From the NCBI GenBank assembly GCA_014360195.1, contig JACIXY010000019.1, forward strand, positions 1 to 59,078: a stretch of DNA of 59,078 nt. Reading direction: 5' to 3'. The translations under genes and the position numbers were made by a program. Shown one piece after another: positions 26,595-35,310 of the stretch (position 1 is the stretch's first letter; every line of letters starts with the position of its first letter). The stretch comes from Bacillota bacterium (GTDB lineage Bacteria; Bacillota; SHA-98; UBA4971). The notes beneath the pieces are model-generated. The model worked only from the letters and a program-made list of their open reading frames with translations, did not search any database and was not told where the DNA came from.

Positions 26595-28250
26595 GTGGGT
26601 GCCGGTCGAGGAAAACCTGGCATGCGTGTGACGGAGCGGGTGCGTCTCGGCTTTGCCGCGATCGTCTGGTCCACGTTTGTCCTGAGCCTTCTTACCTTCT
26701 ATGCCATTTCGCACCTTACGGCGGCCCTTCACCAGATCAACACTTGCGACGTCCCGGCCATCCAGCTCAGCGGCGAGATCTCAAAGAAGATATACCAGAC
26801 CACAGGGAACGTCTACCTGACCATCGCTGGCGGCGGCAAGGTGGCTCGGCCCGAGGACCAGCTCAACGAGGTGAAGATGCTGCTGGGCAGCCTCGAGGAG
26901 CTTCTCCGACGGCACCCCAGCCGGAACGTCCGCGCCATCCTGCCGATGCTCGACGACATCGCCGAGGCGGCAGGGGAGTATACGAGCGTGCTGGTGAGCA
27001 TGCAGGCTGAAAAGGACCCGGAGAGGATGTACATGCTCCTGCGGGCGCTGTCCGGCAAGGGCGAATGGCTCATCAGCCGCTCGGAGCACGTGCAGCTTCG
27101 GATATGGGAGCAGATAGGTCCCCGGATGGCGCGGACGGAGCGACTCTCCATGCTGCTCAAAGCGGGAGTGGCGCTTGCCTTTGCCTTCGCCTTCATATTC
27201 GGCCTTCTTGTTTCGGGGGTCATCACAAGGACCCTCGCCGACGTATCGCGGGGCATCCGCAAGGCCGCGGAGGCCGCGCACGGCGAAAGCGAGCGGTCGG
27301 CGCGCCTGTCCGCAGGCATGAGGGCGTCAGCGGGCACGACCCAAGCGGCGCTCGCGGCGGTCCTCCGGGCTTTCCACGGTGTCGTCGAGACGAGTAAGGT
27401 CTGCAGCGAAGCATCGCAAACGATAGCTGCCCGGATGGAGGTCGGCGCAGATGCCGCCCGGATGCTCGCCGACCGCACACAGGTGACGGCGAGGGCCGCC
27501 GAGAAGACGAAGTCCACCGTCTCATCGCTCGGCCGCAGAGTCGCCCTGGCGAGCGCAGTGATACGCGAGACCATCCTCATGGTGGACTGCAACGTGAGGA
27601 CTGCGACAGAGGCGAGCTGCCACGTTGACGCGCTCCAGGAGCAGATGGACCGTATTGACGCAGTGCTGCAGGGGATCACGAACATCGCAGACCAGGTAGG
27701 GCTCATCGCCCTGGACGCGCGGATAGCGTCGGCGCGGTCCTGCGACTTAGGCCGAGACTTCGGCAGGGTTGCCCAGGAGATCGGGAGCCTCGCCGAGATG
27801 AGCGCAAGCGCGGTGGAAGAGGTCAAGAAGCTGATGGAGGGGATAAAGGCATCCACCCTCGACGTGGTGAAGTCTTTGGGCGCCTCGGTCGAGCGCGTGC
27901 GGGGGCTCTCCCGCCAGTCCTCACGGGTGGAGGAGGTGTTTCGGGCGATACAGGCGTCCTTCGACGAGATCCTCAGCCTCATGGACGAGGTGGAGGACGC
28001 GGCGGGCAAAGGTGCAAGCGAGGCCAGGCTGGTTCAGGATGCTATGGCGGAGATCCTGGAATCGGCCCGGCATGTGGCGCGACAGGCCGGGGAGCTTGCA
28101 GGCGAGATGCAGGAGCTCGCCGAGAGCGCTCAGGAGGCTATAGGTGCGAGCGAGGCTCTGGTGGACGGAATCGCGGGCCAGGCGAGGTCCGCGGAGGAGC
28201 AGTCGCGGCTTGCCCGAGAGGTACTGAAGGAGATCGAAACGCTCGCCTGA
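26595..28250 (+). CDS. Methyl-accepting chemotaxis-like receptor with degenerate tip
   Basis: A protein of about 551 residues. The first membrane helix is at about 20-40, a four-helix-bundle-like sensor domain at 45-185, the second membrane helix at 190-212, then a long coiled coil. The signalling hairpin tip reads IADQVGLIALDARIASAR then GRDFGRVAQEIGSLAE. The usual tip is IAxQTNLLALNAAIEAAR, so the nearly invariant Asn is Asp and the Glu is Ser here. GTG 26595 follows GGAGGG (26583-26588) at 6 bases. No che genes are in the window. It may signal to an unusual partner, or sense the adjacent sugar-binding protein. Confidence 0.78.
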   Translation: MGAGRGKPGMRVTERVRLGFAAIVWSTFVLSLLTFYAISHLTAALHQINTCDVPAIQLSGEISKKIYQTTGNVYLTIAGGGKVARPEDQLNEVKMLLGSLEELLRRHPSRNVRAILPMLDDIAEAAGEYTSVLVSMQAEKDPERMYMLLRALSGKGEWLISRSEHVQLRIWEQIGPRMARTERLSMLLKAGVALAFAFAFIFGLLVSGVITRTLADVSRGIRKAAEAAHGESERSARLSAGMRASAGTTQAALAAVLRAFHGVVETSKVCSEASQTIAARMEVGADAARMLADRTQVTARAAEKTKSTVSSLGRRVALASAVIRETILMVDCNVRTATEASCHVDALQEQMDRIDAVLQGITNIADQVGLIALDARIASARSCDLGRDFGRVAQEIGSLAEMSASAVEEVKKLMEGIKASTLDVVKSLGASVERVRGLSRQSSRVEEVFRAIQASFDEILSLMDEVEDAAGKGASEARLVQDAMAEILESARHVARQAGELAGEMQELAESAQEAIGASEALVDGIAGQARSAEEQSRLAREVLKEIETLA

Positions 28251-28269
28251 CGACAACATCCTCCGAAAT

Positions 28270-28285
28270 TGTGACGAGGGTCACA
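28270..28285 (+). promoter_or_regulatory. Crp/Fnr-like operator palindrome
   Basis: TGTGAC-GAGG-GTCACA is a perfect 6+4+6 palindrome with the TGTGA-N6-TCACA core recognised by Crp-type regulators. It is 69 bases before the secreted repeat-protein gene at 28354. No Crp-family gene is in the window. Confidence 0.5.
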
Positions 28286-28353
28286 TCGCCGGGCCGCCCC
28301 GGTGTTTAACATGTAAAGCAGAAGAAGACCTGCAGCAGCCCAAAGGAGGGATC

Positions 28354-29181
28354 ATGATGACGCTTCTCAAGAGGACGGTTGTGGTGCTCGTGGTGACTGC
28401 TCTCATGCTAGGCGGGACAGTGTACGCCATCGACATCGCGAACCCCGACGACGAGTGCGTTGCGTCCAGCGCATTCATTGCGAACATTATCGCAGGATTT
28501 CCCGAACTTGCTCTCACGGCCGATGCGATCCAGGCGCTGAGAGACGCAGGCTACGGCTGGGGCGAGATAGTGATCGCATGCAGCATCGCGGTAGGCTCCG
28601 ACAAAACCCTGGACGACGTGATAGCGCTTGCAAGCGAGGGCGCGGGGTGGGGCGAGATCGCGAAGGGGCTTGGCGTCCCGACCACGGGGTTCGGCCAGTA
28701 TGTACGGGAGATCATCGGCAAGGGCGGCGCGAAAGTGAGGGCGCAACACGGGCGCAAGCAGGTTGATGATGCCGCGGCCATGGACATGGTGCGGGACCGG
28801 TTCGGCCTCGAGGAGGACGATGTTCAGGCGCTGGGTGCCATGGGCCTGGACGCGCAGGACATCCTCTGCGCGGTGAGCATTGCTGCCGGTGCGGGCGATG
28901 CATCGAAAGTCAGGCTGGTCCTGGAGCTTCGCGCAAAGCAGCAGAGCTGGCTTCGCATTGCCGAGGCGGTCGGAGTCGGCAAGGACGGCATGATCGAGAA
29001 GGGCGTGGCCATACGAAACCGCGTCGAGTTCAGGAATGCGCTCAAGGAACAGATAAGAGAACAGGTCAGGTCTCAGATGGAGGCCCACAAAGAAAAGGGC
29101 AAGCCCGAGAACCCTGGGAAAGGCAAGGGCTCCGGAAGTAGCGGCGGGTCCCGCGGCAACGGTCACGGCGGTGGTAAGTAA
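28354..29181 (+). CDS. Secreted two-repeat protein of unknown family
   Basis: A 275-residue protein with a clean signal peptide (about 1-26, ending TVYA). Two related helical repeats follow. The first (about 58-108) has GYGWGEIVIACSIAVG and GWGEIAKGLGV; the second (about 152-205) has GLDAQDILCAVSIAAG and SWLRIAEAVGV. The C-terminus (230-275) is very basic then Gly/Ser rich (KGKPENPGKGKGSGSSGGS), typical of a disordered cell-wall-contacting tail. AGGAGGG (28344-28350) precedes ATG 28354 and ATG 28357; the latter has better spacing. A strong terminator follows, so it is monocistronic. I do not recognise the family. Confidence 0.85.
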   Translation: MMTLLKRTVVVLVVTALMLGGTVYAIDIANPDDECVASSAFIANIIAGFPELALTADAIQALRDAGYGWGEIVIACSIAVGSDKTLDDVIALASEGAGWGEIAKGLGVPTTGFGQYVREIIGKGGAKVRAQHGRKQVDDAAAMDMVRDRFGLEEDDVQALGAMGLDAQDILCAVSIAAGAGDASKVRLVLELRAKQQSWLRIAEAVGVGKDGMIEKGVAIRNRVEFRNALKEQIREQVRSQMEAHKEKGKPENPGKGKGSGSSGGSRGNGHGGGK

Positions 29182-29211
29182 ACCAGATTTGGGGTCCACT
29201 GCGTCGTGGAG

Positions 29212-29256
29212 AACGCCCCGGCCTCGCGCATAGCGCATAGCGAGCCGGGGCGTTTT
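29212..29256 (+). terminator. Rho-independent terminator after the secreted repeat protein
   Basis: CGCCCCGGC(C)TCGC (29214-29227) pairs with GCGAGCCGGGGCG (29240-29252), a 13-bp stem with one bulge, followed by TTTT. It sits 30 bases after the stop of the plus-strand gene. Confidence 0.92.
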
Positions 29257-29327
29257 CGTCGTACAAAGGGTCCGAGCTCTGAGTGGCGCGGACTCGCGAA
29301 GACCGCCCAGGCGAGAGGTCCCTTGGG

Positions 29328-30278
29328 TCAGTCTGCCTTTCCAGCGGCGTTCGCTGCTTGCGGGCTCATGGTGCTGCCGCGCTCGTCGGCAGCGGAGGCT
29401 CCCGACCCGGCCTGCGATCCCAGAACCAGCCTGGGGTCGATGGCGTCGCGAAGCCCGTCTCCCATGAAGTTCACGCTGAGCACCGCGAGCAGTATGAACA
29501 GGCCAGGGAACACCGTGAGCCACCACGGCTGGCCGTAGTCACCTCCGGCGCCCAATATGTAGTCCATGGCTCGCTGGAGCATGTTTCCCCACGAAGGAGT
29601 GGGGGGCTGTATTCCGAGCCCGAGGTAGCTTAGGGCCGACTCGGCGAGGATGGCGGAGCTGACCCCGAGCGTGGCCGCGACGATTACGATGGGTATGAGG
29701 TTCGGCAGCATGTGACGCACAAGTATCCGCAACGTGCCTGCGCCGGCCGCTCGGGCCGCCTCCACGAACGGCTGCTCCCGGAGGGATAGGGTAACCCCTC
29801 TCACGAGGCGCGCCGTGGACATCCAGCCAAATATGGCGAGGATGATTATGATGTTCGTAAGCCCGCTCCCCAGGAACATGGCCCCGATGAGCAGCACGGG
29901 GATGGTGGGTACCGAGAGCATCATGTCGGTGAACCTCATGAGGAGGCTATCGACCCACCCCCCGGCGAAACCCGACACGAGGCCTATCGCGGTGCCGAGG
30001 AGGGCGGAAGATGTGGCCGCGGCGATCCCGACGAAAAGCGAGATGCGGCCGCCGTACATGATCCGAACGAACACGTCGTGCCCGAGCTCATCCGTGCCGA
30101 AAGGGTGCGCCCGCGACGGCGGGGCGAAGAGGCTCTCAAGGTCCATGTCCTCAACACCGTACGGGCTTATGAGCGGCACGAAGGCTGATGCGAGCACGAG
30201 TGTAACGAACATGGCAAAACCTGCCACCGCCAGCTTATGATGCCGGAGTCTCTTCCACACGCCCACCCAGTAGCTCAT
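29328..30278 (-). CDS. dppC: Peptide ABC transporter permease (DppC-like)
   Basis: A 316-residue inner-membrane permease of the DppC/OppC family. The N-terminus WKRLRHHKLAVAGFAMFV, the PFGTDELGHDVFVRIMYGGRISL block and the EAA loop EAARAAGAGTLRILVRHMLPNLIP are all seen, with six helices. ATG 30278 overlaps the DppB stop (ATGA) and has GGGTGAG upstream. The Ala/Ser-rich tail (GSQAGSGASAADERG) is longer than usual. It works with DppB at 30275-31243 and the SLH-fused binding protein; the two ATPases (DppD/DppF) are not in the window. Confidence 0.92.
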   Translation of the reverse strand: MSYWVGVWKRLRHHKLAVAGFAMFVTLVLASAFVPLISPYGVEDMDLESLFAPPSRAHPFGTDELGHDVFVRIMYGGRISLFVGIAAATSSALLGTAIGLVSGFAGGWVDSLLMRFTDMMLSVPTIPVLLIGAMFLGSGLTNIIIILAIFGWMSTARLVRGVTLSLREQPFVEAARAAGAGTLRILVRHMLPNLIPIVIVAATLGVSSAILAESALSYLGLGIQPPTPSWGNMLQRAMDYILGAGGDYGQPWWLTVFPGLFILLAVLSVNFMGDGLRDAIDPRLVLGSQAGSGASAADERGSTMSPQAANAAGKAD

Positions 30279-31243
30279 GAGTAACTCACCCGCGGGTCCA
30301 CCACGGCATAGAGGACGTCGGCTACGAGGTTCGAGGCAATCGTGAGCACTGCCAGGAGCATGAGGCAGCAGAGCGCAAGGTTGTAGTCGCTCCCGATCAC
30401 GGCCTGGTACATGAGGCGTCCCATGCCCGGCCAGGAAAAGATCGTCTCTACGACCACAGCCCCTCCAAAGAAATAGGGGATGTCGAGTGCCGCTATCGTG
30501 AGCACCGGTATGAGGGCGTTGCGCATGGCGTGCTTGAGGAGCACGCCCCGATCGCCCAGACCCTTGGCCTTCGCCGTGCGGATGTAGTCCATTCCCAGCA
30601 CCTCCAGAAGGCTGGTCCGCACGTACCTGACCCAGTACGCCACCTGCACGAGGCCGAGCACCGTCATGGGAAGGATGAGGTGCCTTATCCTGTCCACGAG
30701 GAGCGCGCCGGCGGTCCCGTGGGTAAGCTCGGCCACGCCCCCGATGGGTAGCCACTTGAGCTGCACCGCGAACAGCATGATCGTCAGGAAACCGAACCAG
30801 ACCGGGGGCATCGAGAGGGCCAGGAACGCCGCGAAGGTAACACCATAGTCGAAGATACTGTACTTGCGGGCCGCCGAGATGATCCCGATGGGGAGGGCGA
30901 CGAGAAGCCCGAGGAGCCACGCACTTACGGTGAGGAGAAGCGTGTTCGGCATCCTCGATACCACAAGGTCCTTCACCGGCACCTTATATGTGCTGGAGTA
31001 ACCCCAGTCGCCCTGGAGGACGCTCTTCAGCCAGTAGAGGTATCTCACGGGAAGAGGATCGTCCAGGTGGTAGTAAGCCCTGAGCCTGGCGATGGCCTCG
31101 GGTGAGACGGCGCGGGGGTTCTCCATCCGCATAGTGAGGAGCGGGTCCCCGGGGGCCAGGGCGATGAGGCTGAACACTATGGCTGATATCAGTAAGAGGA
31201 GAGGGATCGCGCCTGCGACCCTCCTTACTATATAAGCTCCCAC
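30275..31243 (-). CDS. dppB: Peptide ABC transporter permease (DppB-like)
   Basis: A 322-residue permease starting at GTG 31243. It shows the DppB signature: a single N-terminal helix (YIVRRVAGAIPLLLLISAIVF), LAPGDPL, the YHLDDPLPVRYLYWL loop, WGYSS, and the EAA loop RTAKAKGLGDRGVLLKHAMRNALIPVLT. It overlaps dppC by four bases. Upstream on the same strand are repeat A4 and the M14 carboxypeptidase, consistent with one peptide-use operon now interrupted by a repeat. Confidence 0.92.
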   Translation of the reverse strand: MGAYIVRRVAGAIPLLLLISAIVFSLIALAPGDPLLTMRMENPRAVSPEAIARLRAYYHLDDPLPVRYLYWLKSVLQGDWGYSSTYKVPVKDLVVSRMPNTLLLTVSAWLLGLLVALPIGIISAARKYSIFDYGVTFAAFLALSMPPVWFGFLTIMLFAVQLKWLPIGGVAELTHGTAGALLVDRIRHLILPMTVLGLVQVAYWVRYVRTSLLEVLGMDYIRTAKAKGLGDRGVLLKHAMRNALIPVLTIAALDIPYFFGGAVVVETIFSWPGMGRLMYQAVIGSDYNLALCCLMLLAVLTIASNLVADVLYAVVDPRVSYS

Positions 31244-31312
31244 TGCTAACCGACCGCCTGCCCGGCGAGGATCGCCAGGTAGGCGACCCAGTCCTCCTCT
31301 CTGCTAGACTGT

Positions 31313-31497
31313 GACTTGCGGGGCTGCTACGGTTTTTCCAGAGGCTTGCCGACGTTGTACCCGCGGACGGCGCTTGAAGCGGGGCGCCTCGGCAAGCCAC
31401 GATTTTGTCCGCAGGCGAGTAGCCGAATTTCGACGCCCCGTTGTGCAGGCGCCGGCAAACCCTAACCTACTGGCAAACCGGAGCGAACTCCCAAGTC
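31313..31497. repeat. Diverged type A repeat, copy A4 (inverted)
   Basis: Aligns by eye with the reverse complement of A2 across its whole length. Shared blocks include GGACGGCGC, AAGCGGGGCGC, a CGATTTTGTCCG/CCGAATTTCG arm pair in place of ATCCGG, and GCCGGCAAACCC. Its own ends are GACTTG...CAAGTC rather than CTAAGT...ACTTAG. It fills the gap between the M14 peptidase and dppB. Confidence 0.7.
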
Positions 31498-31502
31498 CAC
31501 AT

Positions 31503-32897
31503 TCAGACGGCGTCCCCTCCCAGGATATGCCTGGCGAAGAGAAGCCCACTTGCAAGCTGCACACGAACAAGGTCGCGGATGGGGACGACGCGATAATTGA
31601 GCTCAGCCTCGAGGGTGCTGCACTCGCGCGACAGCTTCTCATCGAGCTCGCGCTCGATGTCGCTGAGGGCGCGCGACCTCTCGGGGTCGGACGAGCGGGC
31701 AAGCTCCTCGCGGCACAGCCGCCACATCATCCCTACCGAGAGCTGGTTATAGAACTTGCGCACGACGAGGCTGTCGAAGGCCTCGGCGCCGGTGGCGGGG
31801 CGAAGGAGGTCCTCCGATGTCGTGGCCCACTTCCGCTCGGCCTCAAGGGCGGCGGGGATATGTTTGAGATTGTCCTCGATGGCGATGGCGAAGGGCGACG
31901 CCGCGTCCTGGAGCAGGGGGCGCACCTTTGCATAAGTCTCACGGATGTAGCCCCATGCCTTTTCGCTTGCATCAAGGCTTTCGAGCACGGTGTCCCGGCG
32001 GCTTCGGTCGGTGGGGCTGGTGTCCTCGATCCTGGGGTCATAGTAATAGGGCAGCTCGCATACGAGAGCGAAAGTACCCGCCACCGCATGCGCATACTCG
32101 TCGCTTCCTGCGCCACCCGATATGAGGGAGGCGGGATCCTTGTCCGCATGCTTCTCGTAATAGTCGTACGTGTCCTTGATGCCGAAAAGGCCGTAGATGG
32201 CCTCGTCGAACTTCGTGCAGTAGGGAACCTCGGGCTCCCCGAGGGAGAGCGGAATCCCGTGCCGCCTGGCGATTCTGTGAAGCTCGCCGTGGAGCTCCGG
32301 CACGGCATGGGTGATGTACCAGTAGGCCCCGCCGAAACCCGCGTTGTGCAGGGAGTACAGGAACGCCGGCTTCTCGCTGTCGATGACCTTCATGAGGCAC
32401 CTGGTCTCGGGCAGCGGTCTTGAGAAGTGGAGCGTCTTGTAGTCTATCGGGAACGTCCACTCGACCTGCTGAAATCCTGGGGGCCTATAGAAGTTGCGTA
32501 CATAGGTTTCGATGTTGAAAGGCCCGGCGAACCATCCCTCGTTGAGCTGCGTGCCGTCGGGGTCTATGCACTTCACGATGTACCAGGTGTAGTCGAGCTC
32601 CCGTTGCAGGTCCTGGTCTGCCGCAAGCCTCTCCGAGAAGTAATCGAGCATCATGGCGCCTATGGGCTCGTTCGGGTGCGGGCAGCCGAACATGAGGGCC
32701 GCCTTCTTGCCGGACCCTATCTTGAGGGCGCGGATGGGCCTTCCCGCGCGGGAGGAGCCGAGGTCCATAAGGGTTACGGTTTCGGGGCGGCGGCGGGCAA
32801 GGTCGATTGCACGCGCGTCTAGCTCATCAACGGTGAAGAACCGTTTATACTCCGGCACGCCCTTTAAGACGTCCTCGAACAGCTCATGCCATGTCAA
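31503..32897 (-). CDS. M14-family zinc carboxypeptidase
   Basis: A 464-residue protein with M14 zinc ligands: H and E in GCPHPNEPIG (about 73-82) and the third His in LYSLHNAGFGG. A candidate catalytic Glu is in VCELPYYYD. It has no signal peptide, so it is probably cytoplasmic. The C-terminal ~150 residues are helical and not typical of the family. TTG 32897 starts 7 bases after GGAGGTG, a strong site. Lying between the peptide-binding protein and the permeases, it probably trims imported peptides from the C-terminus or processes peptidoglycan-derived peptides. Confidence 0.85.
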   Translation of the reverse strand: MTWHELFEDVLKGVPEYKRFFTVDELDARAIDLARRRPETVTLMDLGSSRAGRPIRALKIGSGKKAALMFGCPHPNEPIGAMMLDYFSERLAADQDLQRELDYTWYIVKCIDPDGTQLNEGWFAGPFNIETYVRNFYRPPGFQQVEWTFPIDYKTLHFSRPLPETRCLMKVIDSEKPAFLYSLHNAGFGGAYWYITHAVPELHGELHRIARRHGIPLSLGEPEVPYCTKFDEAIYGLFGIKDTYDYYEKHADKDPASLISGGAGSDEYAHAVAGTFALVCELPYYYDPRIEDTSPTDRSRRDTVLESLDASEKAWGYIRETYAKVRPLLQDAASPFAIAIEDNLKHIPAALEAERKWATTSEDLLRPATGAEAFDSLVVRKFYNQLSVGMMWRLCREELARSSDPERSRALSDIERELDEKLSRECSTLEAELNYRVVPIRDLVRVQLASGLLFARHILGGDAV

Positions 32898-33027
32898 GAC
32901 GATGCACCTCCATGCTGTATGCGAGAGGTGAGGGTCCCTGGCGGGACCCTCACCGCGACTTGCGATTTCATCGCTTCCTTAAATGCCCGGCGTAAGGGGT
33001 ACCCTGCTGAGACAGCCCTTTTCGGGG

Positions 33028-35310
33028 TCATTCCTGCAGATACCAGTTGTAGATCGCCCAGCCAAGGCCGTTATCGTAGCCGGAGCTAAAGTTCTTTATG
33101 CTCTTCTTCGCGAAGTGGTTGGCTGGGGGCGAGAGGAGCGGAATATGCGGAAGCTCCTTCGTCCAGAGAGCCAGGTGCCTCGCGAAGAGGTCTTTCTTTT
33201 TCGCAGGGTCCAGCGTCGCCGCTGCCTCAGCCACGAGCCTGTCGTTCTCGGGGTTAGACCAGCCGCACTGGTTGGTGCCGCTCCAGGAGTTCGCCTCGGA
33301 CGGTATGCCGGACGAGCTCCAGTAGTCCGCGGCCTCGTCGGACACACCGTAGCCCCAGCCCATCCAGCACATGTCGAACTGACGGTGGGGGGCGAGCTCA
33401 CCGATGACGACACGTGCGGGCTTGTTGTCGATGTCTACGGCGATGCCGACGTCCTTCAGCATCTTTTGCACGAGCTGCTCGGACATCTCGACTTCCTTGG
33501 ATCCTGCCACCCCGAGGAGAGTGAACTTGAACTTTACCCCGTCCTTCTGGAGTATCCCGTCAGGCCCGGGTTTCCAGCCGGCCTCAGCGAGGAGGGATCT
33601 GGCTTTCGCAGGGTCGTAGGGGTACTTGTGGACCCTCGGGTCGGCAAGGGCGTCGCGCATGGCGTGAAGCGGCGTGATCCAGGCGTGTGCCACCTGTGCC
33701 TGGCCGGAGTACACCACCGTGTTTATCGCGGTCCGGTTGATGGCGTAGAGGATCGCCTGGCGCACCCTCACGTCTGAGAATGCCGGGTGAGGCTTCGAGA
33801 GATCCCTGGGATCCCAGAAGTTGAGAGCTATGGAGTCATATGCAACAGTGGGCGTGAAGGTTACGTTGAACTTGTCGCCGTGCTCCTTTGCGAGCTTGAG
33901 GGCGTCGCGAAGCTGCAGCGTGTACCTGCCGAAATCTATGTCACCGCGCAGCACGGCGGCGTTGATGACGCTGGAGTCGGGGATGATCTTTATCATGATC
34001 TTGTCTATGTTCGGCCTGCCCATGTAGTAATCGTCGAACGCTTCAAGGAGTATGTACTCACCCTGCTTGTACTCCTTGAACTTGTACGGCCCGGCCATTA
34101 TCGGGTTATTGTTGACTTCCTGGACGAACTTGTTCCAATCACCGGTCGTCTTGGCCTGCTTGTAAAGGGGCTCGAACACGTGCTTCGGGAGCTGGAACCA
34201 GCCATAGTAGTATGAGTACACCGACGATCCAAGGCGCGCGTTGCTCTGGACCTTGTCGAGGTATATTTTGAAGGTATACTTGTCGAGCAACTCGGCCCTG
34301 GTGACCATCTTCTCGAAGTAGTTCGAGGCGATGGGCACATCCGCGTCTTGCATGACCTTAAGCTGGAAGAGAGGGTCTTCCGCTGTGACTTCGACGCCGT
34401 CGTGCCACTTCATACCCTTGCGCAGCTCGAAGGTGACCTCCATCTTGCCATCGGGCTTCACTTTGATGAGCCCGTTCTCGAGGGAGGGCAGGCGCTTTAT
34501 CATGCGCGGGAAATAGAAGCCGTTCTCGTCGGTGATGGTGTTGCCGTCACCGATGATGTTGTCGATGGTCCACGTGGCTCCTGAGGATGTCACGAGGGTG
34601 TTGAAGCCCGCAGGCTCTGCCGTAAACGCCGTAACGATAGTTCCACCGCGCTTCGGCGGGTACATCATCATATAAAGCGCTTTTGCTGCCTCGCGCCTGG
34701 TTGCGCCGGCGAGAGGAGCAGAAAGCCGCCCATACCTGTAGCCCAGGAGCTGATGGTTGGACCTATATGCCAGGGTCATCGCTCCTATAGCGTACGCGGG
34801 AACTTTGTCCTCGTCGTTCGCGAGGAGAACTGGTTCCTTGATCTTTGCGGCTTCCTTCGAAAGCCCGAGAGCGTTAATTGCCCACACGGCGAGGTCCGCG
34901 CGCTTTATCGGGTCGGCAGGCGCGAACTTCTTGCCGGAAGCCACGGGAATGATCCCGCGCTTTACGAGTGCCTCCACGTAGGGGTAGGCGGGGCTCGTCG
35001 CGGGAAGGTCCACGAAAGTGGGTGAATTGGGCTTCGTGGGTTCGATCTTTTGCGCCTTTGCGAGGGCTACCGCGAAGTCCGCACGGCTTATGGTTTCGTC
35101 CGGCCGGAACGAGCCGTCCTTTGCGGGGGCGAGCACGCCGAGCTCAACTACCTTTGCGATGGCCTCGAAATCGCGGTCGTCGGCCTTGACATCTTTGGGG
35201 AGACCGGGCTTTCCGGCCGCCAGCGTGCCCGCGCCGATGAGTGCGAAGGAAAGTAAGACCAGTAGAAACGCCGCAATCCGTGCTGCATAGTGACACCGTC
35301 GTGCTACCAT
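33028..35310 (-). CDS. Peptide-binding protein of ABC transporter fused to SLH domains
   Basis: A protein of about 760 residues. After a signal peptide (about 1-32) come three SLH-like modules at about 45-200 (FEAIAKVVELGVL...FRPDETISRADFAVALAKA; YPYVEALVKRGII...PIKRADLAVWAINAL; AYAIGAMTLAY...ATRREAAKALYMM). A full solute-binding family 5 domain then begins near GGTIVTAFTAEPAGFNTL and contains ELRKGMKWHDGVEVTAEDPLF and NRTAINTVVYSG. Such proteins are usually lipoproteins or free; here SLH modules would hold it on the cell wall. ATG 35310 follows GAGGAG at 9 bases. It leads an operon with the M14 peptidase, dppB and dppC. Confidence 0.9.
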   Translation of the reverse strand: MVARRCHYAARIAAFLLVLLSFALIGAGTLAAGKPGLPKDVKADDRDFEAIAKVVELGVLAPAKDGSFRPDETISRADFAVALAKAQKIEPTKPNSPTFVDLPATSPAYPYVEALVKRGIIPVASGKKFAPADPIKRADLAVWAINALGLSKEAAKIKEPVLLANDEDKVPAYAIGAMTLAYRSNHQLLGYRYGRLSAPLAGATRREAAKALYMMMYPPKRGGTIVTAFTAEPAGFNTLVTSSGATWTIDNIIGDGNTITDENGFYFPRMIKRLPSLENGLIKVKPDGKMEVTFELRKGMKWHDGVEVTAEDPLFQLKVMQDADVPIASNYFEKMVTRAELLDKYTFKIYLDKVQSNARLGSSVYSYYYGWFQLPKHVFEPLYKQAKTTGDWNKFVQEVNNNPIMAGPYKFKEYKQGEYILLEAFDDYYMGRPNIDKIMIKIIPDSSVINAAVLRGDIDFGRYTLQLRDALKLAKEHGDKFNVTFTPTVAYDSIALNFWDPRDLSKPHPAFSDVRVRQAILYAINRTAINTVVYSGQAQVAHAWITPLHAMRDALADPRVHKYPYDPAKARSLLAEAGWKPGPDGILQKDGVKFKFTLLGVAGSKEVEMSEQLVQKMLKDVGIAVDIDNKPARVVIGELAPHRQFDMCWMGWGYGVSDEAADYWSSSGIPSEANSWSGTNQCGWSNPENDRLVAEAAATLDPAKKKDLFARHLALWTKELPHIPLLSPPANHFAKKSIKNFSSGYDNGLGWAIYNWYLQE

